A stretch of DNA of 64,000 bases from Eustoma russellianum (Eukaryota > Streptophyta > Magnoliopsida > Gentianales > Gentianaceae): NCBI GenBank assembly GCA_036186865.1, contig AP025043.1, positions 32,051,236 through 32,115,235 on the forward strand. Direction: 5' to 3'. Made by a program: the position numbers and the translations under genes. A model generated the notes under the pieces. The model was not told the DNA's origin. It ran no database searches and was given only the letters and a program-made list of their open reading frames with translations. Positions 11,653 to 23,059 of this stretch are shown here, one piece after another; the first letter of the stretch is position 1, and every line of letters starts with the position of its first letter.

Positions 11653-12841
11653 ATGGTGAGACCACGTGGCAGACCTCCGAGAGCACGACCAGCTGCTCAG
11701 GAGCCCATCCCTCCACCACCAGAACAGGTCCCGCCGCCACCTTAGCAGGACCAGAATCCTCCAGCACAGAATAATCCACCACCGGCTCCACAAGCACCTG
11801 TTCCTCCGGTCATCCCGGATATGAATGCTTTCCAGGCCTTTTGTCAAGTCGTTACGCAAATAGGGCAAGGCCTAATTCATCAGAATGCCCCACCTCAGCC
11901 ACATCAACCAGTAAGGGATGCTCAGTACTATTTTGAGAAGCTCAAGAGGGCTAATGTACCACCATTTGAGGGAAAACCAGACCCAGATACTGCGGAGAAG
12001 TGGCTAGATGAAGTTGAAAATTGTTTTGAGCTAATTCAGGCCCCAGAGGAGATGAAGGCTCAGGCTATCAGACCTTTCTTGATCAGTGAAGCTAATCAAT
12101 GGTGGAAGACGAATCTGCAACCTTTGCCTAGACCTATTACTTGGGAAAGATTTCTGCAAGAATTTCGTAAGTTCTACATCCCTCCGTCAGTCAAATTGCA
12201 AAAGAGGCATGAGTTTGAATCTCTGAAGCAAGAGTCGGGCATGACAGTAGCTGAGTACGCAAATAAGTTCATCGCACTTGGGAGGTTTCAGCCTGTTACT
12301 ATGAACGATGAAGAAACGAAAATGCTGAAGTTTGATAGAGGTCTAAACCCAAGAATTAGGACATGGTTGGTAAATGCAAATCCTGCCAATTTTGGAGCAC
12401 TTCTGGATGCATGCTACCGTATAGAGAGAGATATTATACGAAGAGATGATGTCGGTCAAAAGCGAAAAAGGCAAGGGACCAGAAATGAGAAGTATAGGAA
12501 AATGGCTAAGAAGAATTTCAAAGGATCCGTTTGTCAGGGACGATCTCAAGGACAGAGTCAGCGCCGCAAGCAAAATCAAAATAATCAGCCGAAGAATCAG
12601 GCCCCAGCTCAGCAGCCAGCGATACCAGTATGCCCTCATTGCCAAAAGAGGCACATGGGAGAGTGTAGGTGGAAGACAGGTAAGTGATTTGGATGCGGAA
12701 AGGATGGCCATATGATTAAGGACTGCGCGGAAAAGGGAGCACAACCACAACAACAGCAAAGGAATCAGCGGCCACGTGCAAATGCAAGGGTGCACGCTAT
12801 GACTGATGCTGATGTTGAAGAGACTGCTGACGTAGTGACTG
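11653..12841 (+). pseudogene. gag: Element C gag (capsid and zinc-knuckle nucleocapsid), two in-frame stops
   Basis: The start is taken as the ATG at 11653 (MVRPRGRPPRARP), which is in frame with the long ORF at 11821-12687. An in-frame TAG at 11743 lies in the proline-rich N terminus. The capsid domain (Retrotrans_gag family) spans about 11930-12430, with the PPFEGKPDPDTAEKWLDEVE and ANQWW motifs. A basic region follows, then a CPHCQKRHMGEC-like motif and a CCHC knuckle (GCGKDGHMIKDC). The first cysteine codon of that knuckle is a TGA at 12685-12687. The frame stays open from there to 12841, where the first intron begins. Chromovirus gag proteins normally carry this arrangement. It would form the virus-like particle in the cytoplasm. 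Confidence 0.88.
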
Positions 12842-12924
12842 GTAAGATTTAAAGTTTTATGTCTTCAATACCTTTCACTTATTGCATGACTATCATATTG
12901 CTTAGAAAAATGTGCCTGGTTCAG
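12842..12924 (+). other. Candidate spliceosomal intron 1 of element C (83 bp, gag-protease junction)
   Basis: It begins GTAAGA and ends GGTTCAG. Unspliced, translation stops four codons in. Removing exactly this interval joins codon halves G + GA to a glycine and keeps the gag frame running into protease as Val-Thr-Gly-Thr-Ile-Leu. A branch-point-like TGACT lies about 40 bases before the 3' end. The interior is T-rich and has no retroelement protein similarity that I can see. Confidence 0.75.
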
Positions 12925-13369
12925 GAACTATCTTAGTGTGTAGCATACCTGCAAATGTGTTGTTCGACAGTGACGCTAGCCACTCATTTATCTCAAGGAA
13001 GTTTGTTAAGATTATCGATCATGACCCAGTCCGATTAGATTCAACTTATAGAGTACAAGCAGCTGGCGATTAGGTGCTTGTTTCCCATCACATATTTAGA
13101 AATTGTGTGCTTGAGTTTAATGATCAGTTGTTCGAGGCCAATTCGATCCCCATATCTATGAGTTGATTTTGGCATTGATTCTCGGAATGGATTGGCTCTC
13201 AAAGAATCATGCCCACATTGACTGCCGAAGCTGACAAGTTATCATTAAGAACCCAGCTCGAGAAGAGATGTTATTCTAAGGAGGAGCTACGTTAAAGAAA
13301 CCACCCCCAAGAGAGTCTTTATTAACGCAGCTCGTGCCAGCCACGCATTAAGAAAGGTCATGAAGGATC
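12925..13369 (+). pseudogene. pol: Element C protease region, degraded
   Basis: Directly after intron 1 the frame reads GTILVCSIPANVLFDSDASHSFIS, a retropepsin active-site region in which the usual DSG triad is DSD. A TAG interrupts it at about 13072-13074 and further stops and frame changes follow before 13370. The enzyme would have cut the Gag-Pol polyprotein. The glycine-to-aspartate change and the stops make it non-functional. Confidence 0.75.
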
Positions 13370-14983
13370 TTGGTTTATGTTCTAAGTGCTGAACAAGAAA
13401 GCCCTACCCTTACACAAGTTCCAGTTGTTAATGAATACCCTGATGTATTTCCTGATGATCTGCCTGGACTACCTCCTGATCGCGAGATTGCTTTCGAAAT
13501 AAACCTTGTTCCAGGAGCTGAACCTATATCGAAAGCCCCTTATCGCATGGCACCTGCGGAACTAAAGGAGCTAAAGGAACAGTTACATGAACTGTTAGAA
13601 AGGAAACTTATTCGCCCCAGTGTTTCACCTTGGGGTTGCTCCGGTGCTATTCGTGAAAAAGAAAGATGGAAGTATGCGCTTATGCATCGATTACTGGGAG
13701 CTCAACCAAAATCACATAAAGAACAAGTACCCATTACCCTGGATTGACGATTTATTCGACCAGCTCAGGGTAAGTAACTCGTAAGTTTTTAACCTGACTA
13801 AGATTAAAATCCTTTGAAACCCTATCTAAATCATTTTAATGCAGGGATCTCGAATTTTTAGCAAGATTGACCTACGATCTGGATACTTTCAACGTAAGAT
13901 TAAGGCGGAAGATGTCCCTAAGACTGCTTTTAGAACCCCGCTATGGACACTATGAATTCTAGTGTATGCCTTTTGGTTTGACCAATGCCCCTGCCGCCTT
14001 TATGGATCTCATGAATCGAATCTTTCAAGAGCAGTTGGACAAGTTCGTAGTGGTCTTCATAGACGACATCTTGATTTATTCACTCGACCGAAGAGACTCA
14101 CGCAGGCCATTTGAGGACAGTCTTGAATATTCTAAGAGCAAGACAGTTGTATGCCAAGTTTAGCAAATGCGAGTTCTGGCTGCGAAGTGTATCATTCCTT
14201 GGTCATGTGATTTCGGAAGATAGGGATTTCGGTAGATCCCAAGAAGATCAAAGCTATCATGGAATGGACCAGGCCAACAAATGTTACTGAAGTAAGAAGT
14301 TTTCTCAGACTAGCCGGATATTACAGAAAGTTCGTTGAAGGATTTTCGAGGATAGCTGTTCCCCTCACCAGATTGACCCAAAAGAAGACCAAGTTTAAGT
14401 GGAGTGCCGACTGTGAGAAGAGTTTCTCGGAGCTGAAAGCAAAGTTGACGTCCGCTCCTATCCTAGCTCAGCCCACCCCTGGTGGTGAAGTATGTAGTAT
14501 ACAGTGATGCTATCGAAGAATGGTCTCGGATGTGTTCTTATGCAGAATGACAAAGTGATAGCGTATGCATCCCGACAGTTGAAGCCATTTGAGCAAAACT
14601 ACCCTATCAATGATCTTGAACATGCCGCAGTGGTATTTGCATTAAAGATATGGAGGCACTATTTATATGGCGAGAAGTGCGAGATCTACACAGACCACAA
14701 GAGCCTAAAGTACCTCTTTACCCAGAAAGAAACTAACATGCGGCAACGTAGATGGTTGGAATTGATTAAAGATTATGACCTCTCCATTCAGTATCATCCG
14801 GGAAAGCTAACAAAGTCGCTTGATGCCCTAAGCCAAAAAACAAGCCACCCACGACAACCACCTCTTCAGCGAGATATGGAAGAATTTGGCCTAGAAGAAG
14901 TTGACCCAGTCGATGAAGTTCTCGCCAAATTAGTCCTTGTCCCGTCATTAATTGACAAGATCAAAGAGACTCAAGGGTATTGA
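13370..14983 (+). pseudogene. pol: Element C reverse transcriptase and RNase H, frameshifted
   Basis: Fragments in order: the RT N terminus with YPDVFPDDLPGLPPDREIAF and YRMAP (13370-13650); a frame change near 13640-13680; DDLFDQL just before intron 2; GSRIFSKIDLRSGY just after it; MPFGLTNAPAAFMDLMN with FIDDILIYS, the catalytic motif (13966-14100); a frame change near 14085; then AGYYRKF (14310-14350) and an RNase H domain (YASRQLKPFEQNYP ... YTDHKSLKYLF, 14504-14760). A TAG also replaces the residue before the MPFG block. Gypsy-type RT/RNase H copies the element RNA inside particles. Confidence 0.88.
13770..13844 (+). other. Candidate spliceosomal intron 2 of element C (75 bp, inside RT)
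   Basis: It begins GTAAGT and ends AATGCAG, a canonical GT-AG pair. It separates DDLFDQL from GSRIFSKIDLRSGY, which are adjacent in gypsy RT. Removal keeps the frame and restores a contiguous motif with a single arginine at the join. A CTGACT branch-like sequence lies ~50 bases, and CTAAAT ~20 bases, before the acceptor. Length is near the minimum for plant introns. Confidence 0.78.
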
Positions 14984-16415
14984 TGTAGCCACAAGCAAAG
15001 TCAAGAAAAGGATGAAAGATAAGCCGTTGAGATGACTTTGAGATTCGCAGTGTAGTAGGATGGCAGTTTATGGTATCGAGGACGTTATGTTTACCCGAAA
15101 ACAAGGAAATCAAGGTTGAAGTTTTGATGGAAGCTCATAATTCTCGACTATCTATACATCCGGGAGCTAATAAGATGTATCAAGATCTCAAGCAAAAGTT
15201 TTGGTGACCCGATATGAAGAAACAAATAGCATTAATTTGTTGAGCGATGCTTGATCTGTCAAGAGTAAAAGCCAAACACCCAACGACCCGCGGGATTGTT
15301 ACACCCCTTAGAAGTGCCAGAATGGAAGTGGATCACATCACATGGACTTTGTGACTGACCTACCCAAGACTAAGCATGGAATGACGCTATATGGGTCATT
15401 GTGGATCGTTTGACTAAGTTGCTCACTTTTTGGCTATGACGATTAAGGCATCTATGGAGAAGTTGGCCTCTATGTATATTGATCAGATCATTTGTTACAT
15501 GGAGTGTCCATCAGTATTGTATGCGACCGTGACCCCTGATTTTACTTCGAGATTTTGGACTGCCTTTCAAAAGGAAATGGGCGCAGAGATAAGAATGAGT
15601 TCCGCATTTCATCCTAAAACAGATGGACAATCAGAAAGAACCCATCCAAACCCTTGAAGACATGCTTACGCGCATTACATTCTTGACTTCGGAGGAAGCT
15701 GAGATAAAAGTCTTAAGCTCGTTGAGTTTTCTTACAATAATAGCTTCCACAGATCCATCGGAATGGCACCTTATGAGGCATTGTATGGACGAAAATGTCG
15801 GCCCCCACTCTATCTGGGACAAAATTGGAGATAAAATCTATGCAGGACCCGACATTGTTGAGCAAACACGAGAAAAGGTAAAGTTAGTCCTGCAAAGACT
15901 AAGAGCAGCACAAGATAGAACGAGAGATATGGGCAAGATGAAAGAAGGAGACCTTTAGAATTCCAAGAAGGAGAGAAAGTCTTTCTGAAAGTTTCTCCGA
16001 ACAAAGGAGTTAAGAGATTTGGCATCAAAGGAAAACTAAGCCAAGATTCGTTGGACCCTTATGAAGTGCTTGAGAAAGTAGGCGAGGTTGCGTACCGCTT
16101 AGCGTTTGCCACCATCTCTTTCTCAGCTGCACGATGTATTCCATGTTTATCAACTCCGCCGATATGTCTATGACCCTAGCCACATCCTTGAGATCAACAG
16201 CTGAAGTTTGAAAAAGATATAACTTATGAAGAGGAACCCTTCAGAATAGTCGATCGGAAAGAGAAAGCTTTAAGGAAAAGATCCATACCATGGTGAAGGT
16301 AACAATAGAAGCTCATTCGGAAGAAGAAGCAACATGGGAAACGGAAGAAGCTATGAGGAGTAGATACCCCCATCTTTTTGGACTAGTTCCGAAGTTTCGA
16401 TGCCGAAACTTATAA
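14984..16415 (+). pseudogene. pol: Element C integrase and C-terminal tail, heavily frameshifted
   Basis: Homologous pieces in several frames: the zinc-binding region with HPGANKMYQDLKQKFW (near 15160-15205), the core near 15330-15430 (TMDFVTDLPKT-like, WVIVDRLTKL-like), FTSRFWTAFQKEMGAEIRMSSAFHPKTDGQSERT (15540-15650) with the glutamate of the DDE triad, and a C terminus with LHDVFH.. QLRRYVYDPSHIL and EEATWETEEAMRSRYPHLF (16130-16380). The tail resembles that of Tekay-type chromoviruses. I cannot define a chromodomain with confidence in this decayed copy. Integrase would insert the cDNA. Confidence 0.8.
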
Positions 16416-16416
16416 T

Positions 16417-16428
16417 AAGGGGGGAGGA
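16417..16428 (+). other. Element C polypurine tract
   Basis: AAGGGGGGAGGA ends three bases before the LTR start TGTACCCC at 16432. Confidence 0.9.
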
Positions 16429-16431
16429 TAT

Positions 16432-16709
16432 TGTACCCCAACGATCTTGTACGTGAAAACTATGAATAAGAGACGGAATGAAAGCAACAATTTCTTTTAA
16501 GCGCGTGTTACTTAAGTCAACTTAACCCTCTTTCACTTAATTATTATTGAGGTGATACCAAGCCAATTTTAAATAAGGAAACTTCAAGGAAAGTAATACA
16601 TGAAATATAGAGTTATATGAACCATACCTACACTATATATGTATGTGCGTGTATATGATGTATGTTGAAATGTATAAATACCTACATGTGTATACATAAG
16701 AGGATATAT
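16432..16709 (+). repeat. Element C 3' LTR, first part
   Basis: Begins TGTACCCC after the polypurine tract. The segment from about 16623 matches the start of the remaining 5' LTR at 9345. It ends in the 16-bp target duplication of LINE-1 (16694-16709). Confidence 0.9.
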
Positions 16710-16715
16710 TTTTTT

Positions 16716-17291
16716 AATCGGGAAGAATGCTTTTTATTATGCCTCACTTATGGCGGAGGAATACCATATTACAATGATCATCATTGAAATCTAAATAATA
16801 GTATAACGAACATATAAGTTGGTTGCCTCCAATCATATACGATATGCCGCATTAAACCTTGCCAAGTAAACCACCCTTGTGGATAAAACTTTGGCGAAGG
16901 AAAAAAGCGTACATATTTATATGATTGGTGTATTTACATGTAGATAAAGAATACAATCGTGTAGAGGACGTAAGCTGCATGGTTGTAACGTGTTGCTGTC
17001 GATGGTGAAATCGCCAATGTATTCTCCTCCGAAGTTGCCAGTGTAATCCATGTTCCATACACAAACATAAAGAAGGATTAGGAGTATGATAAAAAATATG
17101 TATGTCAGCAGTTGTATCTCTGAAAGTGCAGCAAATATTTGTGGTGGAGAAATTACCCAGGTTACCCATATCGATTGATATGGGTAACAAAGCTATGGAG
17201 TATGCAATACGTGGAAGATATGCCACAGTATATGAGTATGATAAAGGAGAGTATGCGTACCCGCGTTGCCCATATCGTATGATATGGGCAA
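16716..17291 (-). other. LINE-1 3' UTR with two conserved stem-loops
   Basis: Two perfect 28-base stem-loops: 17161-17188 (12-bp stem, loop GATT) and 17265-17292 (12-bp stem, loop GTAT). Both stems share the core CCCATATC/GATATGGG and differ at one pair (A-T in one, G-C in the other). LINE-2 has both at the same relative positions (48899-48926 and 49005-49032). The rest of the UTR shows no gene. Confidence 0.85.
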
Positions 17292-20200
17292 CTAAACTGA
17301 TCCAGAGCTATGACCATGGCGAATGTATGGAATATTTTCAGTTTGATAGCTTGCGCGAACTAGTGGCGGTAAGGCAGCTACTGTTGTGAAGATAGTGAGT
17401 TGCTGTCGAAGCTGACCAAATTGGGCGAGGAAATGTGCCGACTGATTGGCCTCCCTAGGAACATATGTTATCTCCGAGGCTCTTGATATCAATAGCGATT
17501 TAAAGATTAAGGCATGTTGCTGGATAGTGTTGTGGATCATGGAAAGGACGCGTTGAGCATCAACCTCAATATCTATGGATGGCCACTGCGAGGCAAAGAA
17601 TAGATAGCTGAAGTATGCAGCTTGAAACTCGGCAATTGCTGGCGTCGATAATGGTAAATGGAATGCTATTGCTCCTAAGAATGCCCCGTTGCTGTCACGC
17701 AAAATTGCTCCTGCTGCTGCCGTGTGTAGACCATGTGCTGCATCCGTGTTTAGCTTCAATCGCCCCGGTGGTGGGCGATGCCATTTGATTACCTTGACTC
17801 TAGGAGTGTAAATAATTGGACTTAATCCTGCTGCAATGAGGTCACTATCTGACGATACATATTTTTTGCCATTGTGGGCTGACACCCAATCATATATACT
17901 CCGACGTATGGTTTCAATGACAGTCTCTTTTCTCCAATGTCCATCCCCATACATAATCGAGGCATAGCATTTCCATAGTTCCCAAGTAATGTAAGAAGGC
18001 GCCACGATACGCAAAATGCCTCTAAGTGTCTTACCTTTAGTTGATACCCACCATTGTAGAAGATGTTGTTGTATTGTTTTTGCTGCGAAGAGAGGACCAT
18101 CCAAAGAGGAAGTGTACACTTTCCAGACATCGGCAACTTCTGAGTAGTCTAAAAGGATATGATCTAGTGTTACACATGCGTTTGAAACAGAAAGGACACT
18201 GTGTTGGGTGGATGGAAACAAATTTTTGCAGATTCTCAGGCAGCGGAATGGCTTTGTGGTATAACCGCCATAGAAACAGTCGTATATTTGGAGGAATATG
18301 TTTACTCCAGATAAATTTGTGTGAGAGTCGCGTATTTCACCCTTATCTTACATGTTCATATGCTGCCCGAATTGTGTATTGCTCAGTGGTCAAGGCTTGA
18401 TCACATATTGGGTGTATTCGACATATGCACTTCCATATTGGAGAGTCTGTGAGACGAAAGGTATATGATCTGCAATTGGCGTATCGAGTATGAAAAAACT
18501 TGCTCCACAAAGTGTTATTTTGGTGATATTTCCACCATAGTCTACATGACAATGCAAGCTGCATATCTTCTAATTTCCGGAGACCAAGACCTCCCTCATT
18601 TGTTGGCCCAAATAGTTGATCACTGGAGACCCAAGAATACCGTGTATGAGTGGATGTACTGGCCCAAAAAAATTTGACCATCCAGCGAGTAATGGTGCAT
18701 AAAACACTTTGAGGAAGTCTACTTGCTGATAGGACATGTAATGGAATAGAAGCCAAAACATGCTTGATCAAGATCAAACGGCCAGCATGATTAAGAAACT
18801 TATTTTGCCACATATTCAATTTAGATTGAATTGAAGAGAGTAGACTACCAAAATGGGAGAGCCGCTCCTTTCCTTGGTGCAACTGAACTCCTAAATATTT
18901 AATTGGTAACGAAACTGCCGTCATATGTAAAGTTTGCTCCATTCTGCGGATCTGCGCATTGGACAAGTGTGAGGCTGGAACAAAGTGACTCTTTTGGAAA
19001 TTAACCGCTTGACCCGAAGCTACCCGATACTGTTCTAGAAATGTTCTAAACTGAGTAAATTGCGTAATCCACCATTGATGAATATTAAAAGATCGTCCGC
19101 AAAAGCCAAATGGGATATTGTGGGGGATCTACCCGCAGCAAAAGGAAAGATGTTTTCCGTAGAGACTAAGCTGTTAAGACCCCTTGAAAATGCTTCCGAA
19201 GCTAATATGAAAAGTGTAGGTGACAAGGGGTCACCTTGTTTAACCCCTCGTGAAGGCTGGAAAAATCCGGCTGGGACGCCATTTATCAACACAGAAATAT
19301 ATGTCCCTCTAAGATGATTAAATATCAACTTGATAAAACCACTTGAAAAGCCAAATTTCGCTAGCAATTTTTGTAAGAATGTCCAACTGACTCTATCGAA
19401 TGCCTTCATCATGTCCAGTTTGATTATCGCATTTGAGCCTCTGACTTTTGTATTCAGCAAATGGACCATCTCACGAGCCATAACAATCTGATCAGCTATA
19501 TCTCGTCCTTTACAAAACCTGCTTGTTCTTCCGTGATGAGTTTTTGTAGAAGAGGTTGAATGCGTGTTGCAATAATCCGCGTAGCCAGCTTAGATACGAA
19601 GTTTGCCAGACTTATGGGCCTGTAATCTGAGAATGAGTGGGGTGTGGGTGACTGTGGCAGCAAGACAATTAGCGTACTCCCCATTGCTTTAGGCACCGGA
19701 AGACCGAGAAAAAATTCTTGCATAGCTTTATGGACATCCTGTTTGACAATGTCCCAACATGTACAAAAAAATAGCCATTATACCCATCCGGACCAGGTGC
19801 GCTGTTGGGATCCATCGACCAAACAGCCTCCTTTACCTCAGCCTGAGTTGGCAAGGCCGTCAAGCGTTGATTTCTGATTCTGTAACTAGTTGTGGTATGT
19901 ATTGCAGAATACTGTCATCTTCCATAGTTGTATCTGCTGCAAATAGCTGTTTGTAGTATGATTCCGCCGCATGTTGAATGCCTTGCTGTGTGTCGATAAT
20001 TGTGCCCTGCGTATCATATATTTTGGTGATGGCTTGACGAACATGTCGATCCCTTACGATGTTATGGAAGTAGGAAGTATTAGCATCGCCTTCTGCAATC
20101 TATTTTTGTCGTGCTTTCTGAGACCAAAACATCTCGACCTTACGTTCTGATAATTTGTATTCTGCCTGTATAGAATGATACTTCATACGTGTATCTGGCG

Positions 20201-21133
20201 TGGGGTGGACATCAAAAGCTGCCTCACTGATTTTAAGCTGACGTTCCAAATGTGATAACTGGCAAAAACATTACCAAACACTGTGATATTCCAATTCCGC
20301 AGATCCTTTTTAAGGGATTGTAGTTTATTATATAAGCCACGCATGCCACCTGCGGTTGGATATGAGTCCCAGGTTGCCTTAACCAAATATATGAAATTCT
20401 TTTGCTCTACCCACATATTCTGAAAACGGAATGATTTTGGGACATTGGATGGTAACAGTGTAGAGTGTAGAAGAAGCAGAGAATGACAGATGTGAATCTT
20501 GGAAGGTGTTGAACCCTCAGACTAGCATACAGATTGTTATAGAATTCAGAACATAGCATCGATCTAACCTTCTGCGAACAATACCCAGCACCACGACCCC
20601 ACTTGTCCACGTAAGCAGAGCCTGTGTATGCAGATCAATTAACTGACAAGACGTGACACAATCGTTAAAATCTTCTAATGAAGGCATAGAAGGTGTAGAG
20701 AGACCATCATGTTCGCCACGGATGATATAAGTATTGAAATCTCCACTATTAACCAAGGTTCACTATTAGTAGCATAGTGTGTTGTAATGAATACCATAAT
20801 CTACGACGGTCAGTCACGGTGTGCATGCCAATAACCGGTGTGAACCATAGAATAGTCTCTGTTCCCACAAGCTGATACTTGAAATGTGCACATTGTTCAT
20901 CATATATAGTACATACATGACGGAGTGAATCCTGAGACCAAAAATCCAGACTTGTTCCAACAATTACGTCTGAATGAGTGTAAAACGTAGCCTGCGTGAA
21001 ATCTAGCCAAATGATTGGGATCTTTTTTAGGCTCAATTAAAACTAACAATGGATTTTGTGTGTTCTGACCAGCTTACGAATGCGAATTAAGGATGTTCGC
21101 AATTCCCCTTACATTCCATATGAGACAATTCAT
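17292..21133 (-). pseudogene. LINE-1 ORF2: endonuclease, reverse transcriptase, zf-RVT, RNase H; broken
   Basis: The start is the ATG at 21133 opening MNCLIWNVRGIAN, the usual first motif of the plant LINE endonuclease. EN continues with SGDFNTYI (20740 region). RT blocks are DPNSAPGPDGYNG (about 19810), DYRPISLANFVSKLATRI (19620), AIIKLDMMKAFDRVSW (19410), GVKQGDPLSPTLFI (19240) and the catalytic FADD (19100). LPIKYLGVQLHQGK and zf-RVT-like segments span 18966-18343. The last 309-aa block (18221-17292) ends in an RVT_3-type RNase H with LKLNTDAAHG, AEFQAAY and VPREANQSAHFLAQFG. Several stops and frame changes (for example near 20990-20750 and 20180-19870) show it is not translated whole. Confidence 0.9.
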
Positions 21134-21682
21134 TGAGAAGAGGATGCGGGTAAGCTGAAGATCGTGTCTGACGCTCTGATGGCTGGTTGTATGTACCTAG
21201 CATCTCTTGTTTGGTTCGTCGTCTTCGGGAATGGGTATAGGGTCTGCCATCTCATTTAGTACTTGGTCCGTTGAGGAAAGGCAATGCTCTGAGCAGCTAA
21301 GACAGTGTCAGTTTCCTCCACAAGATGACTTGGGTAGTCTGTGGGCAGGGATTTTCATTTGAAGGGTTGTGTGAAGGCAATAGAATAGGTTGTCGAGTTA
21401 CTTCATCTAGTGCCGAGTATGCTGAATGTAAATTTCCGAATCAGAGTTTTGTGGCATGCATCACATCATCCCCTTGTTTTGGTACGTGGGCTAATGATGT
21501 ATCCAGCCTGGGACAATTCTTGGCGGTCAGAGATTTGAGTTAGGAGAGTTGCAATCCGCATTTGATGGGGAGGCTCATCGGCAATACTTTATCTTGAGGT
21601 ATAGGACAGCCTCGTCATTTGTTGGCAAATCCGCATGTTCCTCAACTGGGCTGATCATCTGCAGTTGTCTTCATCAATCAAT

Positions 21683-22664
21683 TCAGCATTGGCTGGCTAA
21701 TCTTTTTTGGAGTCCACCTTTTAGCATTTTTTGGCATGCGCGTTTGTTTTGTTCATGCCTGGACTTCTGGATCTGGATTATTGTCTTGGGTGGGAAGCAG
21801 TCCTTTGCTTCATGTCCGAGGGATGCGGCAGGTAGTGCAGAAAAGTGCACATTTTCATATTCCACAGTTGGGATAGATTAAATGATCTCCTCCTTGAATA
21901 TGCAAGCGGGATGGCAACGGTTTTGAAATATCAACCTCAATACACAATCGTACAACACTGGTCGTAAGCCATTAGACGTTGCAGAATCCATTTTTAAGGG
22001 CAATCCAATCATATGCGCTAATGTCCCATAAAGCAGATTTATTTTGCAAATACAATGGCATCCCCCGAATGGATAACCCAGAGAGGGACTATCGGCTATC
22101 AATCTTGGGGTCAAAATCCGGTGTCCATTTCGTCACCCTCATTGTATAGCCATTAACCGTCCATGAGCGACGTAAAAAAACACCTTTGATAATCCTCTTG
22201 ATGATGAAAAGTTAATATAATATGCTGATCATGATCAAACCTAATTTTGGGGTCTGTTTATACTCGATTCTTTCCATGCAAGATGATAATTGCTTCATAT
22301 TGGGCCGGCCATGCCAGAAAGATCCCACAAGAGTATATTTGAACGGAGTAGAATAGCGATTAACTTCCTCATTTGTGAATGTGATAGAAGGCATACCTTT
22401 ATAGCGTGATATGGGTCTGATTTTTGCGGCGGACTCCATTTGAGTAGGGGCGAGTGCTTGCGCAAAAGTTTTCTTCTGCAATGGCACCTCCGCCATTGGT
22501 GGATCAATGGAATCCATCGGAATTTTGCAATAACAGATGCTGGAAGAGAAAAGGCAGTGTAGTACGGTCGGAGCAGAGAACAATGCACGATCAACGTTGA
22601 AACAACGGAAAAACTGCGATCTTTCGCCATGTTTAAGCGCCGGGGTCTGCAGAGCCGCCGCCAT
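21683..22664 (-). pseudogene. LINE-1 ORF1: DUF4283 RNA-binding protein with zinc knuckle; broken
   Basis: The first frame (22664-22212) reaches PFKYTLVGSFWHGRPNMKQL, the core of the DUF4283 domain found in plant LINE ORF1 proteins. The later blocks (22114-21878, then 21865-21683 with CKxxGHEAKDC-like spacing) are in another frame. The in-frame ATG at about 22514 (MDSIDPPMAEV) aligns better with LINE-3 than the first ATG at 22664 does. ORF1 proteins bind the LINE RNA. ORFs on the opposite strand over this span are shadows. Confidence 0.85.
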
Positions 22665-23059
22665 TCTTATATATAAACACGCTTATATTACATAAGAGGA
22701 TATATATATATCTTAGTGACTCCCTAAGAACAATGCCTTGCATGTGATTTATTCCTTCAAAGATGGAGTCTTTTCCTATATGCATTATGGAATGAGGCTG
22801 ATCTAGAGTGAAATAAGGTTCACCTAAGTAGGTTAGACAAGACTAACTTGTGAATGTAACACGAAAGGTCTTAAGACAAGTATACATGTGAATAGATAGG
22901 AGCTTATGAGATTGATGATAAGATTAGACTAAGATGACTCTTGAATGTGAATGCATGCTTGAATATGTGTTGTAAAATGTGGTTAAAGCACCACACAAGT
23001 TTCTGCCTAAAGGATGGAATAGAAGGTGAGCATGGACTTTTGACTTGTATAGATGATAA

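Larger units (their letters stand above)
16710..22689 (-). mobile_element. LINE-1: full-length plant L1-type LINE with RNase H
   Basis: It is flanked by the 16-bp direct repeat ACATAAGAGGATATAT (16694-16709 and 22690-22705) and lies within the element C 3' LTR. A short poly-T at 16710-16715 is the poly-A tail on the minus strand. On that strand it carries ORF1 (DUF4283 and zinc knuckle), an APE endonuclease, reverse transcriptase, zf-RVT, an RNase H domain, and a 3' UTR. About 5.98 kb is full length for plant L1 elements with an added RNase H domain. Both ORFs have stops and frameshifts. Confidence 0.93.

Noticed and set aside
17822..18400. Alternative-frame ORFs over LINE-1 RNase H
   Set aside because: Shadows of the 309-aa RNase H block on the minus strand.
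21325..21881. Plus-strand ORFs of 72 and 110 aa
   Set aside because: They are antisense to LINE-1 ORF1, whose homology is on the other strand.
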